Shown here in pieces: positions 10,235-22,200 of a stretch of DNA of 42,450 nucleotides. The stretch comes from Methylomonas sp. (GTDB lineage: Bacteria > Pseudomonadota > Gammaproteobacteria > Methylococcales > Methylomonadaceae). The notes beneath the pieces are model-generated. The model searched no databases. It saw nothing but the letters and a program-made list of their open reading frames with translations, and had not been told where the DNA came from. Position 1 is the first letter of the stretch. Each line of letters starts with the position of its first letter. The stretch spans positions 1-42,450 of the forward strand of contig PERU01000032.1 of NCBI GenBank assembly GCA_002928965.1, in the 5' to 3' direction. The position numbers and the translations under genes were made by a program.

Positions 10235-10417
10235 AAATACCCATACGTTATAAAGGGGCGAGTTAACCGTGCGTTGGTAAGACCGGAATGTCTGGACGTT
10301 ATATGCAATAAAGTTCTTAGCTCCCGTCTATCAACTTATTGGCTCCAACTGTAGAGTTTGTCTTAAGGCATGACTAAAAATCCTGACGAGTCAATAACCT
10401 TGGTTTTTTAGGCCTTA

Positions 10418-10436
10418 TGTACGTTGGCATACAGTG
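10418..10436 (+). promoter_or_regulatory. Shared operator/promoter motif, copy 3 (towards split small ORF and DUF389/N-ATPase)
   Basis: TGTACGTTGGCATACAGTG, the most diverged tail of the nine. A candidate -10, TAAGCT at 10456-10461, follows after 19 nt. The nearest downstream start is the small ORF at 10513; the DUF389 gene starts at 10985. Confidence 0.55.
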
Positions 10437-10512
10437 TTGACCCCCTTTTTTCATTTAAGCTGAGCACAGTATTTTTTGCGCGCATAAACGGCATATTTTC
10501 TCGACAACGAAT

Positions 10513-10860
10513 ATGTCAACGCAACATTACGTTTTCAATCAATCTGAGCGGAGAACACTGAGGCAACAAGAAAACTCTTCAAACGCTTCAATGAAAAACA
10601 AGATGCATGCTCATCCGCTTCCTAACGAGAGGGCTATCATCAAAAACGAAGAGGATACCTTCGAGCTGAATGATCAATAACAATCCAAGATGGCCGATTG
10701 GCATGACGAACATCACACCAAAGCAACAGAATTATCTGCATGGCGACGCACGTCGGCAGAGCTAAAAACCAAATGCCGCGATCTTTTGCAAACCATTCTG
10801 ACCTCTGAACAATGGAAGCAATGGGTGACGCCAACAAAGGCGACGCTGGAAAGTCAATAA
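10513..10860 (+). pseudogene. Small ORF split by one in-frame TAA (possible pseudogene or two mini-genes)
   Basis: One reading frame runs from ATG 10513 to TAA 10680 (55 codons, starting MSTQHYVFNQSERRTLRQQ). It resumes in the same frame four codons later at ATG 10690 and ends at TAA 10860 (56 codons, starting MADWHDEHHTKATELSAWRR). Both halves are hydrophilic and charged, and the second has a helical look. I recognise no family. The open frame on either side of a single stop suggests either a decayed gene or two tiny genes. Its start lies 76 nt downstream of motif copy 3, so the frame is in the right place to be transcribed. Repeat family A begins right after it. Confidence 0.35.
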
Positions 10861-10865
10861 GCTGC

Positions 10866-10911
10866 TAGGAGCTTATCCGCAGCGGGTTCTCTATTCTCGG
10901 ACAGGCTCCTA
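10866..10911 (+). repeat. Dispersed repeat family A, copy
   Basis: GGAGCTTATCCGCAGCGGGT continuing to TCTCGGACAGGCTCCTAGCG. It matches the first 53 bases of the window (CCGCAGCAGGTTCTCTATTG, then TCGGACAGGCTCCTAG). The core TCTCGGACAGGCTCCTAG also forms the perfect palindrome at 31149-31182. Confidence 0.65.
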
Positions 10912-10984
10912 GCGTTCCGACTAAACCTGACTATCCCAAACGTGCCGAAAATCTGCAACTGGCAGTGGAAGGAGGAATCATGCT

Positions 10985-13485
<2,501 letters not shown>

Positions 13486-13492
13486 AACAAAT

Positions 13493-13897
13493 ATGCCATT
13501 TACAACCATGCACCTTAGGATTCTGCTGCCCTTCCAGATCTTCACCGATAAAATCGGCGTTTTGCGCATTGTGGCGGAGACACGCGCGGGTTCCTTTGGG
13601 CTCTTGCCAAACCGGCTTGACTGCGTCACGGCGCTTGAACCGGGCATTCTTATCTACGAGACAGAATCTGATGGGGAAATGTTGCTGGCCGTTGACGAAG
13701 GGGTGCTGATCAAGGCAGGTCCGGATGTGCTGGTTTCCGTGCGCCGGGCGGTGGAAGGTGCGGATCTTGATCAACTGCGGGATACAGTTGAGCAGGAATT
13801 TTTGACCCTGGACGAACAAGAGCAAAGCATGCGCTTGGTTCTCACGAAATTGGAAGCCGGGTTTCTGCGCCGCTTTGCGAACTTTCAACATGACTAA
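13493..13897 (+). CDS. atpC: N-type ATPase subunit epsilon
   Basis: The central-stalk epsilon subunit, 134 residues from ATG 13493, with 13508 as an alternative. It begins MHLRILLPFQIFTDK and carries SFGLLPNRLDCVTALEPGIL, the usual GxLPxHxDxVxxLxPG loop of F1 epsilon. It is followed by the beta-sandwich and a short helical C-terminus. It lies 7 nt behind atpD and overlaps atpQ by 8 nt. It couples rotor rotation to the catalytic head. The weak Shine-Dalgarno sequence suggests translational coupling to atpD. Confidence 0.93.
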   Translation: MPFTTMHLRILLPFQIFTDKIGVLRIVAETRAGSFGLLPNRLDCVTALEPGILIYETESDGEMLLAVDEGVLIKAGPDVLVSVRRAVEGADLDQLRDTVEQEFLTLDEQEQSMRLVLTKLEAGFLRRFANFQHD

Positions 13898-14225
13898 CCG
13901 GATCAAGCAAAGCTCGCAGGACTCATCCTCTTTTACCACGCGAGTTGGCGCAAAGGTGGCGCGCAAACTCAAAGCAAAGCGTAACGCCACACCAGGTGTC
14001 TGGTTTGGCTTAGGGATGATGGGGCTGATTGGCTGGTCGGTGGTGGTACCGACTTTGCTCGGCACAGCGCTTGGACTCTGGTTGGATCAACGTTATCCGG
14101 GAGGTCGCTCCTGGACATTGGCATTATTGGTCGCCGGGCTCACACTCGGCTGCTTCAATGCGTGGTACTGGGTTGTCAAGGAAGACCAGGCTATGCGAAA
14201 TGAACAGGAGGACAACGATGAATGA
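13890..14225 (+). CDS. atpQ: N-type ATPase accessory protein AtpQ (AtpZ/AtpI-like, two helices)
   Basis: 111 residues from ATG 13890, which overlaps the end of atpC by 8 nt. The N-terminal ~40 residues are basic and soluble. They are followed by two membrane helices around GVWFGLGMMGLIGWSVVVPT and WTLALLVAGLTLGCFNAWYW, with the glycine-rich LGTALGLWLDQRYPG between them, as in AtpZ/AtpI-like proteins. The gene is found only in N-type operons, at this position. The role is probably in c-ring assembly or Mg/Ca handling, and is not settled. Confidence 0.88.
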   Translation: MTNRIKQSSQDSSSFTTRVGAKVARKLKAKRNATPGVWFGLGMMGLIGWSVVVPTLLGTALGLWLDQRYPGGRSWTLALLVAGLTLGCFNAWYWVVKEDQAMRNEQEDNDE

Positions 14226-14532
14226 AATGATGATAGGGGCGTTGGCGTTGCTCGTCGGATTACTGCTGGGTGTGATGTTCTTCGGCGGCCTTTGGTGGAC
14301 GGTCCGAAAATGCGTAACTTCTAAACGACCAACGCTGTGGTTACTCTCCAGCCTTCTGTTAAGGACCAGCACGGCCATGATGGGATTTTATATGGTTGCC
14401 GACGGTCATTGGCAACGGATGCTGTTGTGTCTGCTTGGCTTTCTCATGGCGCGCCATATTGTGACCAGACTGACCCGAACTTCCGGCGAAGCACAAACCG
14501 GTTCGCTAACCGGGACCAGCCATGCGCCTTAG
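14218..14532 (+). CDS. atpR: N-type ATPase accessory membrane protein AtpR
   Basis: 104 residues with three predicted membrane helices (MMIGALALLVGLLLGVMFFGG; LWLLSSLLLRTSTAMMGFYMV; WQRMLLCLLGFLMARHIV). It overlaps atpQ by 8 nt and atpB by 11 nt. AtpR is specific to N-type operons and has been proposed to shield or interact with subunit c through its intramembrane arginine. Here the candidates are the arginines in LLLRTST and LMARHIVTR. Position and topology support the call more than sequence identity does. Confidence 0.88.
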   Translation: MNEMMIGALALLVGLLLGVMFFGGLWWTVRKCVTSKRPTLWLLSSLLLRTSTAMMGFYMVADGHWQRMLLCLLGFLMARHIVTRLTRTSGEAQTGSLTGTSHAP

Positions 14533-15223
14533 CCCCGATCAGATCATCTACTGGCAACACGGCTTTGTCACGCTCAATGCCACCATTGTGTTCACCTGGG
14601 GACTGATGTTGGTGTTAGTGATCGGATCAAAACTCATTACCCTAAAACTGTCTACCGACCTGCAACGTAGCCGCTGGCAAAATTTTCTGGAAATCATCGT
14701 CACCGGCATCGAAAAACAAATTGAAGAGGTTGGTCTGAAAGAACCGCGGACCTATCTCGGGTTTCTGGGCACGCTGTTCCTGTTCATCGCCATGGCCAGC
14801 TTGTGTACCGTGATTCCCGGCTTCGAACCGCCGACCGGATCGCTATCAACGACCGTAGCACTGGCGCTATGCGTATTGGTGGCCGTGCCGTTCTTCGGCA
14901 TCCTGAATCAGGGCTTGGGTGGTTATCTCAAGTCGTATGTGCAGCCTACTTTTATCATGCTGCCGTTTAATATCATTAGCGAAATATCCCGCACCTTGGC
15001 ATTGGCCGTTCGCTTGTTCGGCAACATGATGAGCGGGTCGATGATTATCGGTATTCTGCTGAGCATTACGCCGTTTATTTTTCCTATTGTCATGACGCTG
15101 CTAGGTCTGCTGACCGGCATGGTTCAGGCCTATATCTTTAGCATCCTGGCTGCAGTTTATATCGCGGCTGCCACGCGCACGCGTAAGCCGTCACATAAAA
15201 CGTTAAACAACAACCCAACCTGA
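14522..15223 (+). CDS. atpB: N-type ATPase subunit a
   Basis: The stator channel subunit, 233 residues, starting within the 3' end of atpR. The essential stator arginine is R164 in ALAVRLFGNMMSG, equivalent to the RLFGNM motif of all F-type a subunits. The following FIFPIVMTLLGLLTGMVQAYIF helix is also typical. It forms the ion half-channels facing the c-ring. The protein is shorter than E. coli subunit a (271), as is usual for this family. Confidence 0.95.
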   Translation: MRLSPDQIIYWQHGFVTLNATIVFTWGLMLVLVIGSKLITLKLSTDLQRSRWQNFLEIIVTGIEKQIEEVGLKEPRTYLGFLGTLFLFIAMASLCTVIPGFEPPTGSLSTTVALALCVLVAVPFFGILNQGLGGYLKSYVQPTFIMLPFNIISEISRTLALAVRLFGNMMSGSMIIGILLSITPFIFPIVMTLLGLLTGMVQAYIFSILAAVYIAAATRTRKPSHKTLNNNPT

Positions 15224-15232
15224 GGAATTATT

Positions 15233-15514
15233 ATGGATAGCATGACTATTATCGCGGTGGCTTCTATTGTTATCGCCGGTTTTACTACAGGCTTTGGCAC
15301 TATTGGTCCTGCGTTGGCGGAAGGAAAGGCTGTCGCGACAGCCTTAACGGCGCTGGCCCAGCAGCCTGATGCCTCCGCTACCATCACTCGCACTTTGTTT
15401 GTGGGTCTGGCGATGATCGAATCCACGGCCATCTACTGTTTCGTAGTATCTATGATTCTCATCTTCGCCAACCCGTTCTGGAATTACCTCATTGCTCAAA
15501 CCGTGGGGAAGTAA
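15233..15514 (+). CDS. atpE: N-type ATPase subunit c
   Basis: The rotor ring subunit, 93 residues in two helices, with TGAGGA placed 6 nt before the ATG. The ion-binding glutamate is E63 in MIESTAIYCF, followed by S64 and Y68, the ES...Y pattern of sodium-type rings. The residue that aligns with Gln32 of the Ilyobacter tartaricus c-ring is instead E30 (GPALAEGKA), so each subunit brings two carboxylates. In the Burkholderia pseudomallei N-type ATPase a 17-subunit ring was reported to be proton-specific. The coupling ion here is therefore open. Confidence 0.95.
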   Translation: MDSMTIIAVASIVIAGFTTGFGTIGPALAEGKAVATALTALAQQPDASATITRTLFVGLAMIESTAIYCFVVSMILIFANPFWNYLIAQTVGK

Positions 15515-15517
15515 GCG

Positions 15518-16351
15518 ATGTTAATTGACTGGTTCACCGTGGGCGCGCAAGTGCTTAACTTTCTCATCTTGGTGTGGTTGATGAAGCGATTTCTTTACCA
15601 GCCGATTTTGCATGCCATTGACGAGCGGGAAAAACGGATCGCTGCCGAACTTGGTGATGCGGATACAAAAAGGGCTCAAGCCGAAAATGAACGCAACGAG
15701 TTTCAGAAAAAGAACGCGGCTTTTGAGAAGCAGCGGGCAGAACTTCTCAATCAGGCGACGCTTGATGCGAAAATCGAAGGTCAGCGGCTCCTCGATGAAG
15801 CACGGAAGGCGGCTGACAGCTTAAGTGCAAAACGGCAGGAATCGCTGAGAAACGAAGGACATCATCTCAATCAAACCCTTCGTCGCCGCACCCAGCAGGA
15901 AGTATTTGCGATTGCACGACAAACACTATCGGATCTGGCCAACACAAGCTTGGAAGACCGTCTGTGCGAAGTGTTCATCCGCCGCTTGAGCGAGATGGAT
16001 GCTAAAACAAAACCAGTCCTCGCCGAGGCATTTAAAACAGCGATTGAACCCGCGCTGGTGCGCAGCGCGTTTGAGTTATCTGCCGATCAACGGTCACTGA
16101 TACAAAACGCGCTCAACGAAACATTCTCTGCGGATCCTGCGGCGCAGCTCAGGACAGGCATACAAATCCGCTTCGAAACTGCACCGGAACTGATCAGCGG
16201 CATCGAGCTTGCTACCGTGACGGGACAAAAGCTGGCCTGGAGCATTGCAGATTATCTGCTGTCGTTGGAAAAAAGCCTTGATGAACTTCTGAAAGATCAG
16301 GACAAACCTCTAGCCAAGGTCATGCCTGAGTTAGAAGTAAATAGCCCATGA
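15518..16351 (+). CDS. atpF: N-type ATPase subunit b with delta-like C-terminal domain
   Basis: The peripheral stalk, 277 residues, far longer than the ~156 of E. coli b. Residues 5-25 form the single membrane helix. Residues 30-150 are a charged coiled coil. The C-terminal ~100 residues ([19 protein letters not shown] through [19 protein letters not shown]) read like the C-terminal domain of subunit delta/OSCP. That fits the absence of a separate atpH gene. Spacing to atpE is 3 nt, and the stop overlaps atpA as ATGA. Confidence 0.92.
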   Translation: MLIDWFTVGAQVLNFLILVWLMKRFLYQPILHAIDEREKRIAAELGDADTKRAQAENERNEFQKKNAAFEKQRAELLNQATLDAKIEGQRLLDEARKAADSLSAKRQESLRNEGHHLNQTLRRRTQQEVFAIARQTLSDLANTSLEDRLCEVFIRRLSEMDAKTKPVLAEAFKTAIEPALVRSAFELSADQRSLIQNALNETFSADPAAQLRTGIQIRFETAPELISGIELATVTGQKLAWSIADYLLSLEKSLDELLKDQDKPLAKVMPELEVNSP

Positions 16352-17907
16352 ACTTGGAACCTGATTGCCTGCAAACAGTTTTCGACAGTGCCTTTGCCGG
16401 CATAAGCCAAGCGCGGGAAGCCTTCACGCCGCAACTGACACCGCATGAGACAGGCAGCATCACCACAGTCTCTACAGGTATTGCCAAGGTTTCCGGGTTG
16501 CCCGGCGTCGGCTTTGATGAGTTGATACAGTTTCCCGGTGGTGTATTCGGCACAGCCTTCAACATAGACGAAGATGAAATCGGCGTTGTACTGCTTGGCG
16601 GATACTGGCATCTGCAGGCCGGGGATGAAGTCGAACGCACCGGTCGGGTCATGGATGTAGCGGTGGGTGACGAGCTATTGGGACGCGTGATTGATCCGCT
16701 TGGCCGACCGCTGGATGGCAAGGGACCGATAACCACCAGCGAACGCTTGCCGATCGAACGTCCCGCAACGCCTATCATGGACCGGGCTCCGGTTACCGTG
16801 CCGCTGCAGACAGGTATCAAAGTCATCGATGCGCTGATTCCGATAGGACGCGGCCAGCGCGAATTAATTTTGGGCGACCGGCAGACGGGGAAAACCGCCA
16901 TTGCCCTCGATGCGATACTCAATCAACGCGACCACAATGTGCTGTGCGTTTATTGCGCAATTGGTCAGCGCGCCGCCTCGGTAGCGAAGACAGTAGCCAT
17001 CTTGCGCGAAAAAGGCGCACTGGAGTATACCGTCGTGCTGGTAACCGAGGGTAACGATCCGCCGGGTTTAGCCTTCATTGCGCCTTATGCCGCGACCAGT
17101 ATCGCCGAGCATTTTATGCAGGCGGGTCGCGATGTACTGATCGTTTACGACGATCTCACCCAACATGCCCGAGCCTATCGCGAGCTTTCCCTGTTACTCC
17201 GGCGTCCGCCAGGGCGTGAAGCCTTTCCCGGTGACATCTTCTATATTCATTCCCGCTTGCTGGAACGCGCAACACATCTGCGCGAAGAACTTGGCGGTGG
17301 TTCGCTGACCGCCTTGCCCATCATCGAGACCGAAGCGCAAAATATTGCCGCCTATATACCGACCAACCTGATTTCCATCACCGATGGGCAAATCTATCTC
17401 TCACCATCGCTGTTTGAATTGGGCGTACTGCCGGCTGTCGATGTCGGGAAATCCGTTTCGCGCGTCGGCGGCAAAGCGCAACGGGCGGCTTACCGGGCTG
17501 TGGCGGGCGACCTGAAGCTGGCTTACGCCCAGTTTGAAGAACTCGAGACCTTTGCACGGTTTGGCGCTCGATTGGATGAAAGCACCCGCAAAGCTATCAA
17601 TCATGGACGACGAATCCGAGCCTGCCTTAAACAGCCGGAATTTGCCCCTGTGTCCGTAATGGCACAAATCGCACTCTTGCTGGCGTTGACCGCTGAGCTT
17701 TTCGACACGGTGCCGATTGACCGGATGACAGATGCCGAACATGCCGTTCACGAGGCCGCTTTAAACATACCGGCACACGTGAGTGCACGATTGAATGCTG
17801 CGGAAAAATTAAGCGATGCAGATCGTAAAATCATCATCGATATCGCCAGCCAAGCACTCGAAGCATTTCAACCCATGCCCAATGCCACAACGAAAGCAAA
17901 CTCATGA
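16348..17907 (+). CDS. atpA: N-type ATPase subunit alpha
   Basis: The non-catalytic nucleotide-binding subunit, 519 residues. Walker A is GDRQTGKT at 176-183, exactly as in F1 alpha, and [31 protein letters not shown] is the alpha-specific segment with the family's key arginine region (cited here as positions 270-300 rather than as a motif to copy). The start overlaps atpF by 4 nt and the end overlaps atpG by 4 nt (ATGA). No internal disruption is seen. Confidence 0.95.
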   Translation: MNLEPDCLQTVFDSAFAGISQAREAFTPQLTPHETGSITTVSTGIAKVSGLPGVGFDELIQFPGGVFGTAFNIDEDEIGVVLLGGYWHLQAGDEVERTGRVMDVAVGDELLGRVIDPLGRPLDGKGPITTSERLPIERPATPIMDRAPVTVPLQTGIKVIDALIPIGRGQRELILGDRQTGKTAIALDAILNQRDHNVLCVYCAIGQRAASVAKTVAILREKGALEYTVVLVTEGNDPPGLAFIAPYAATSIAEHFMQAGRDVLIVYDDLTQHARAYRELSLLLRRPPGREAFPGDIFYIHSRLLERATHLREELGGGSLTALPIIETEAQNIAAYIPTNLISITDGQIYLSPSLFELGVLPAVDVGKSVSRVGGKAQRAAYRAVAGDLKLAYAQFEELETFARFGARLDESTRKAINHGRRIRACLKQPEFAPVSVMAQIALLLALTAELFDTVPIDRMTDAEHAVHEAALNIPAHVSARLNAAEKLSDADRKIIIDIASQALEAFQPMPNATTKANS

Positions 17908-18860
17908 GCGACACGACAGCCAGCCTGCGCAGAAAAATTGACAGTGCCGGCGATCTGCAATCGGTGGTCCGCACCATGAAGGCGCTGGCCGCTGCCAGTA
18001 TTGGTCAATACGAGGAATCGGTGCGTGCGCTGTCCGATTACTACCGTACCGTGGAGCTAGGCTTGTGTGTGTGTTTTCGTGAAATTGAATTCGAGGCCGT
18101 AAGGCCTGAGCAATCAGTAACAAACTCGGGGACTGCCGTTGGCGCCATCGTGTTTGGTTCCGATCAGGGGTTGGTCGGTCAGTTTAATGAAGTAGTGGCT
18201 GATTATGCGATTAAAACCCTCGCGGCTCAGTCCGGCAATCTGCAAGTCTGGGCTGTCGGTGAGCGTGTTCATTCGCGTTTGGCAGATGCAGGCCTGCCGC
18301 TAATGGGACTATTTAATGTGCCGAATTCCGTCAAGGCCATCACACCACTGGTCGGACGGATTCTGGTGGAAAGCGAAGTGATTCAATTCGCTTCGCTCCC
18401 TGTTCAGACAGGCGCTACGGATGAAATGAGCGCAAATAGGACTCAAGTTGCCGAGCTTCATTTGTTTTATAACCGTCCCAAATCCGGGGCGGTTTATGAG
18501 CCTGTCAGTCACCGATTGCTGCCACTGGATGAAAACTGGCGACGCCGACTGGCCGAACTAGACTGGCCGACAGGAAACTTGCCTGAGGTCATTGGCGGCG
18601 GCATCACAACGTTACGCGCATTGATTAGTGAATATCTTTTCGTCTCGCTGTTCCGTGCCTGCGCGGAGTCCCTGGCCAGCGAAAATGCCAGCCGCTTGGC
18701 CGCGATGGAACGTGCCGACAAAAACATCGACGAATTACTGGACAATTTCCATGGCGTCTACCATCGCTTGCGGCAAAGTGGCATAGATGAGGAACTGTTC
18801 GATGTAATCTCGGGCTACGAAGCGCTGTCAAAGACAAAAAAACCTCGGCGCACGGAATGA
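17904..18860 (+). CDS. atpG: N-type ATPase subunit gamma
   Basis: The central shaft, 318 residues. Both terminal helices of the coiled coil are recognisable: [20 protein letters not shown] at the N-terminus, and [20 protein letters not shown] plus [18 protein letters not shown] at the C-terminus. Between them is a variable Rossmann-like domain somewhat longer than in E. coli gamma (287). It is the last gene of the operon. A 154-bp MITE-like palindrome begins 37 nt after the stop and may act as terminator. Confidence 0.94.
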   Translation: MSDTTASLRRKIDSAGDLQSVVRTMKALAAASIGQYEESVRALSDYYRTVELGLCVCFREIEFEAVRPEQSVTNSGTAVGAIVFGSDQGLVGQFNEVVADYAIKTLAAQSGNLQVWAVGERVHSRLADAGLPLMGLFNVPNSVKAITPLVGRILVESEVIQFASLPVQTGATDEMSANRTQVAELHLFYNRPKSGAVYEPVSHRLLPLDENWRRRLAELDWPTGNLPEVIGGGITTLRALISEYLFVSLFRACAESLASENASRLAAMERADKNIDELLDNFHGVYHRLRQSGIDEELFDVISGYEALSKTKKPRRTE

Positions 18861-18897
18861 TTTGTATCTATTCAGCGCGAAATACCCATATCCCACT

Positions 18898-19051
18898 CCA
18901 GCTGGGGCTGTCGAAAAGTCGAAACAGTTCCTTCTCCCACCGGGAGAAGGTTAGGATGAGGGCATAGAAATCAGCTGTTTGCATTATAGATTCCCCTCAC
19001 CCCAGCCCTCTCCCGCAAGGAGAGGAGGCTTTTACGACAGCCTCCAGCTGG
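18898..19051. repeat. MITE-like element 1 with terminal inverted repeats
   Basis: The left end CCAGCTGGGGCTGTCGAAAAG pairs with the right end CTTTTACGACAGCCTCCAGCTGG in inverse orientation (21-23 bp, about three differences). Inside lies a second palindromic unit, CTTCTCCCACCGGGAGAAGG with CCCTCTCCCGCAAGGAGAGG on the far side. It has no coding capacity. It lies between atpG and the glucan synthase, which converge, and could end both transcripts. Confidence 0.7.
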
Positions 19052-19098
19052 AGGGGGGAGGGTCGGTAAAATGGCTTTCCCGCGCCACGATTCCTATT

Positions 19099-19221
19099 CT
19101 CGGAGAGGCTGTCGCACAAGGTAGGTTGGGCTGAATACAATGAAGCCCAACATTTAGATTTTATTGGACTTGGTCATGCTCAGGCCAATCTACATCCTTG
19201 CGTTTACGACATCCTCCTGGA
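19099..19221. repeat. MITE-like element 2 enclosing a GTAGGTTGGGCT palindrome
   Basis: The left end GGAGAGGCTGTCGCACAAG and the right end TTTACGACATCCTCCTGG form the same terminal repeats as element 1. The inside is different: GTAGGTTGGGCTGAAT ... GAAGCCCAACA ... AGGCCAATCTAC. The same inner unit is found in element 3 (41350-41423). A small hairpin, ATTCAGCAATGCTGAAT, lies just beyond at 19231-19247, near the stop of the glucan synthase. Confidence 0.65.
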
Positions 19222-19259
19222 GAAGGGATAATTCAGCAATGCTGAATAGTGAGTAACAC

Positions 19260-22200
19260 CTAATCGCTACTAATGGCTTGATCTACGTGAGGGTCTTGAA
19301 TGACTGAGTTACCGAGCACAACCCGCACATGATGTAACTGTCCATCATTGATTAAGGCAATGCTGTCAGCACCTGGCTGGTGCTGACCGTCCAACTCCAG
19401 CATGGCGATGCCGCGTGTTGCGCCGTCAGGATTTTCAATTGTGATGTCATAACGAGTCTCCCGGTACTGATACATCATGGTATAACCTGACCAGGATCCG
19501 GGAATACACGGTGCAAAAATCAAACGCTCACCTTGCAGCTGAAAACCCAAGATCCATTCCAGTCCTGCCCGGTAAAACCAGCCTGCTGCCCCGGTATACC
19601 ACGTCCAGCCACCGCGGCGGGCATGTGGAGATTCGGAGTATATGTCCGCAGCCATCACATAAGGCTCAACCTTATACGCAAACATACCGGTACGACTGGC
19701 AGTGCGCTTGACAGGGTTCAACATGCGCAACAGCTCCATCGCCTGGTCGCCCTCGCCAAGCATGGCATAGGCAATCACCGACCAAATGGCAGCATGGGTA
19801 TATTGACCACCATTTTCCCGAATGCCGGGAGGGTAGCTTTTGATGTAACCGGGATCGTGATCGGTTTTATTGAATGGTGGCGTGAACAGTAAGATCAGAT
19901 CATCACCATAACGGACCAGATATTCACGCACAGAATCCATTGCTCGCCGCGACCGATCGGAATCTGCCGCTGCAGAGATGACTGCCCAACTTTGGGCAAT
20001 GGAATCGATACGGCATTCTGCATTGACAGCCGAACCCAACGGTGAGCCATCGTCAAAAAATGCCCGTCGATACCAAGCGCCATCCCAGCCTTCGGTTTCC
20101 AACGCCGTCGTGAGTTGGGCGGCATGCGCTCGCCAAGCGTCACTGCGGATGGTTTCACCCTGTTGGTCTGCGATTTCGGCAAACTCAGTCAAGGTGGTAA
20201 TCAGGAACCAGGCCAGCCAGACACTCTCACCCTGTCCCTTGTTACCAACCCGATTCATGCCGTCATTCCAGTCGCCGCTGCCGATTAATGGCAAACCGTG
20301 CACACCGGTCGTCAGACTCACATCCAATGCCCGCGCACAATGCTCAAACAGACTGGCGTGTTCAAGCGATTCGCCGGGATGGAAATAGGCATCATCCTGA
20401 TCCGCAGCCAGGTTGGGACCATCCAGAAATGGCAATTGTTCGGCTAACACGTCGTGATCGCCAGTGACTTTCAAGTAATGTTTGACCGCATAAGGCAGCC
20501 AGATCCTATCGTCGGAAAAACGTGTGCGCACGCCTCGACCGTTGGGGGGATGCCACCAATGCTGGACATCACCCGCTGTGAACTGCCGTGCAGCGGCACG
20601 TAATATTTGCGAGCGCATCACATCGGGTCGGGATACCGCCAGCGCCATGCTGTCTTGCAATTGGTCACGAAATCCGAATGCACCGCCAACCTGATAAAAA
20701 GCTGCTCTCGCCCACATGCGACAGCTGAGGGTTTGGTAAAGCAACCAACTGTTCAGCAATAAATCCAGCTCCCGATCCGGGGTTTGAACCTGCACTTTAC
20801 CCAACACCTGTTGCCAGGATTGTTTGACCAGAGCAAGCGTGTTGGCCACGTCTGTCTCTCGATAGCGCTTAATCAATTCAAGGGCATGCGCTTTATCCTT
20901 ACCTTGACCTAACAAACAGCGGATTTCGATCTGTTCATCGGCTTGCAGTTCGATTGAACATTGCAATGCGGCACACGGGTCCAGGCCTCCTCCAATCCGG
21001 CTTTTAAGCGGCTTGCGATTCAACAAGCCGGCCGGTGCATCCAGGCTACCGTTCCGACCGATGAACTCGCTGCGATTGGCGGTCCAGCCAGTCTGCAGGC
21101 CGGCAAGATCAACAAAGGCCATGCGTTGACCAAACTCCGGGTCCCAGGGATTTTGCGCCAGCAAAGCGCCAGTCCCTGCATCCAATTGAGAAATAATATG
21201 GGGTGCAGAAATGGTTCTTGATGCCCCTAGCACCCATTCCAGATACACCGTCACCGTCAACCGCCGCCTCCGTCCGGAAATGTTAGTCAAGGTTAATGCC
21301 GATAGTTTGATAGGATCGTCCGGACTGACCAATTGCAGCAGCTCACTGTGGATACCATGGGATGCATGCTCAAATCGGCTATAGCCCTGGCCGTGTCGTA
21401 TCACATAACTGGCATTTTCGACTCGAATAGGTAGCGGGGTGGGTGTCCATAATTCGTTGCTCTGGTCGTCGCGCAGATAAAAGATTTCCCCCGAGGTATC
21501 GCTGACCGCATCATTTGACCAAGGCGTGAGCTGATTTTCACGGCTGTTGCCACACCAGGTACAACCGCTACCCAACTCCGACACCATAAAGCCGAATTCG
21601 GCATTGGCAATGACATTGACCCAGGGTGCCGGCGTCCATTGGCCTTTGTCCAGCACGATCACATATTCGCGACCATCCTCGGCAAATCCGCCCAAGCCAT
21701 TGAAAAACTCCAGGTTCGGCAACGCCAAAACCGGTGCAGCAGTTTCGGCTGCCGTTGATGGTTTAGGAATAATGAATGCGGTTGCCGGCCTGGGATGTCT
21801 CAACAATTGTTCGGACAAGGTGCCGCGATTACCGCCCAATATTGCCCGTGCGGCGGTTTGTAAGAAAAGCCGTTCTTCCTGCGCTAACTGACCGTTCTTC
21901 ATCACGAATATAGAGCCTTGGTTTCCGTGGTGTTGCGCCGCCGACCGTGCCTGGGTTTCACGCACCAGATTTTCCAGCAAACTCTGTAAATCCTCGACAT
22001 ACGACGATTCTTTTTCGTTAAGAATCACCAGATCAACCGACAGTCCTTTGATGCGCCAATATTCATGGGCACGCAGTAATTGCTCAACGATACCTCGATC
22101 CTCCGGCTCGCTGATTCGCAGCAGCACAATCGGCTTATCGCCCGAAATACTGTAGCGCCAGAGTGCGGTGACATTTAAGTCGCTGATTTGCTGCAGTTTG

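Larger units (their letters stand above)
9841..10512. other. Intergenic region with two divergent promoter motifs
   Basis: No gene is supported here. The region carries the motif copies at 10158-10176 (minus) and 10418-10436 (plus). It also carries a repeat at 10202-10234 (GGATTTCGCCAAAAATAACG...), found again inverted at 29047-29080. It is visibly richer in A+T than the flanking genes. Confidence 0.5.

Noticed and set aside
18898-19051. CRISPR array or tRNA-like structure in the palindromic region after atpG
   Set aside because: The repeats are inverted ends of one element, not regularly spaced direct repeats, and no cloverleaf or cas gene is present.
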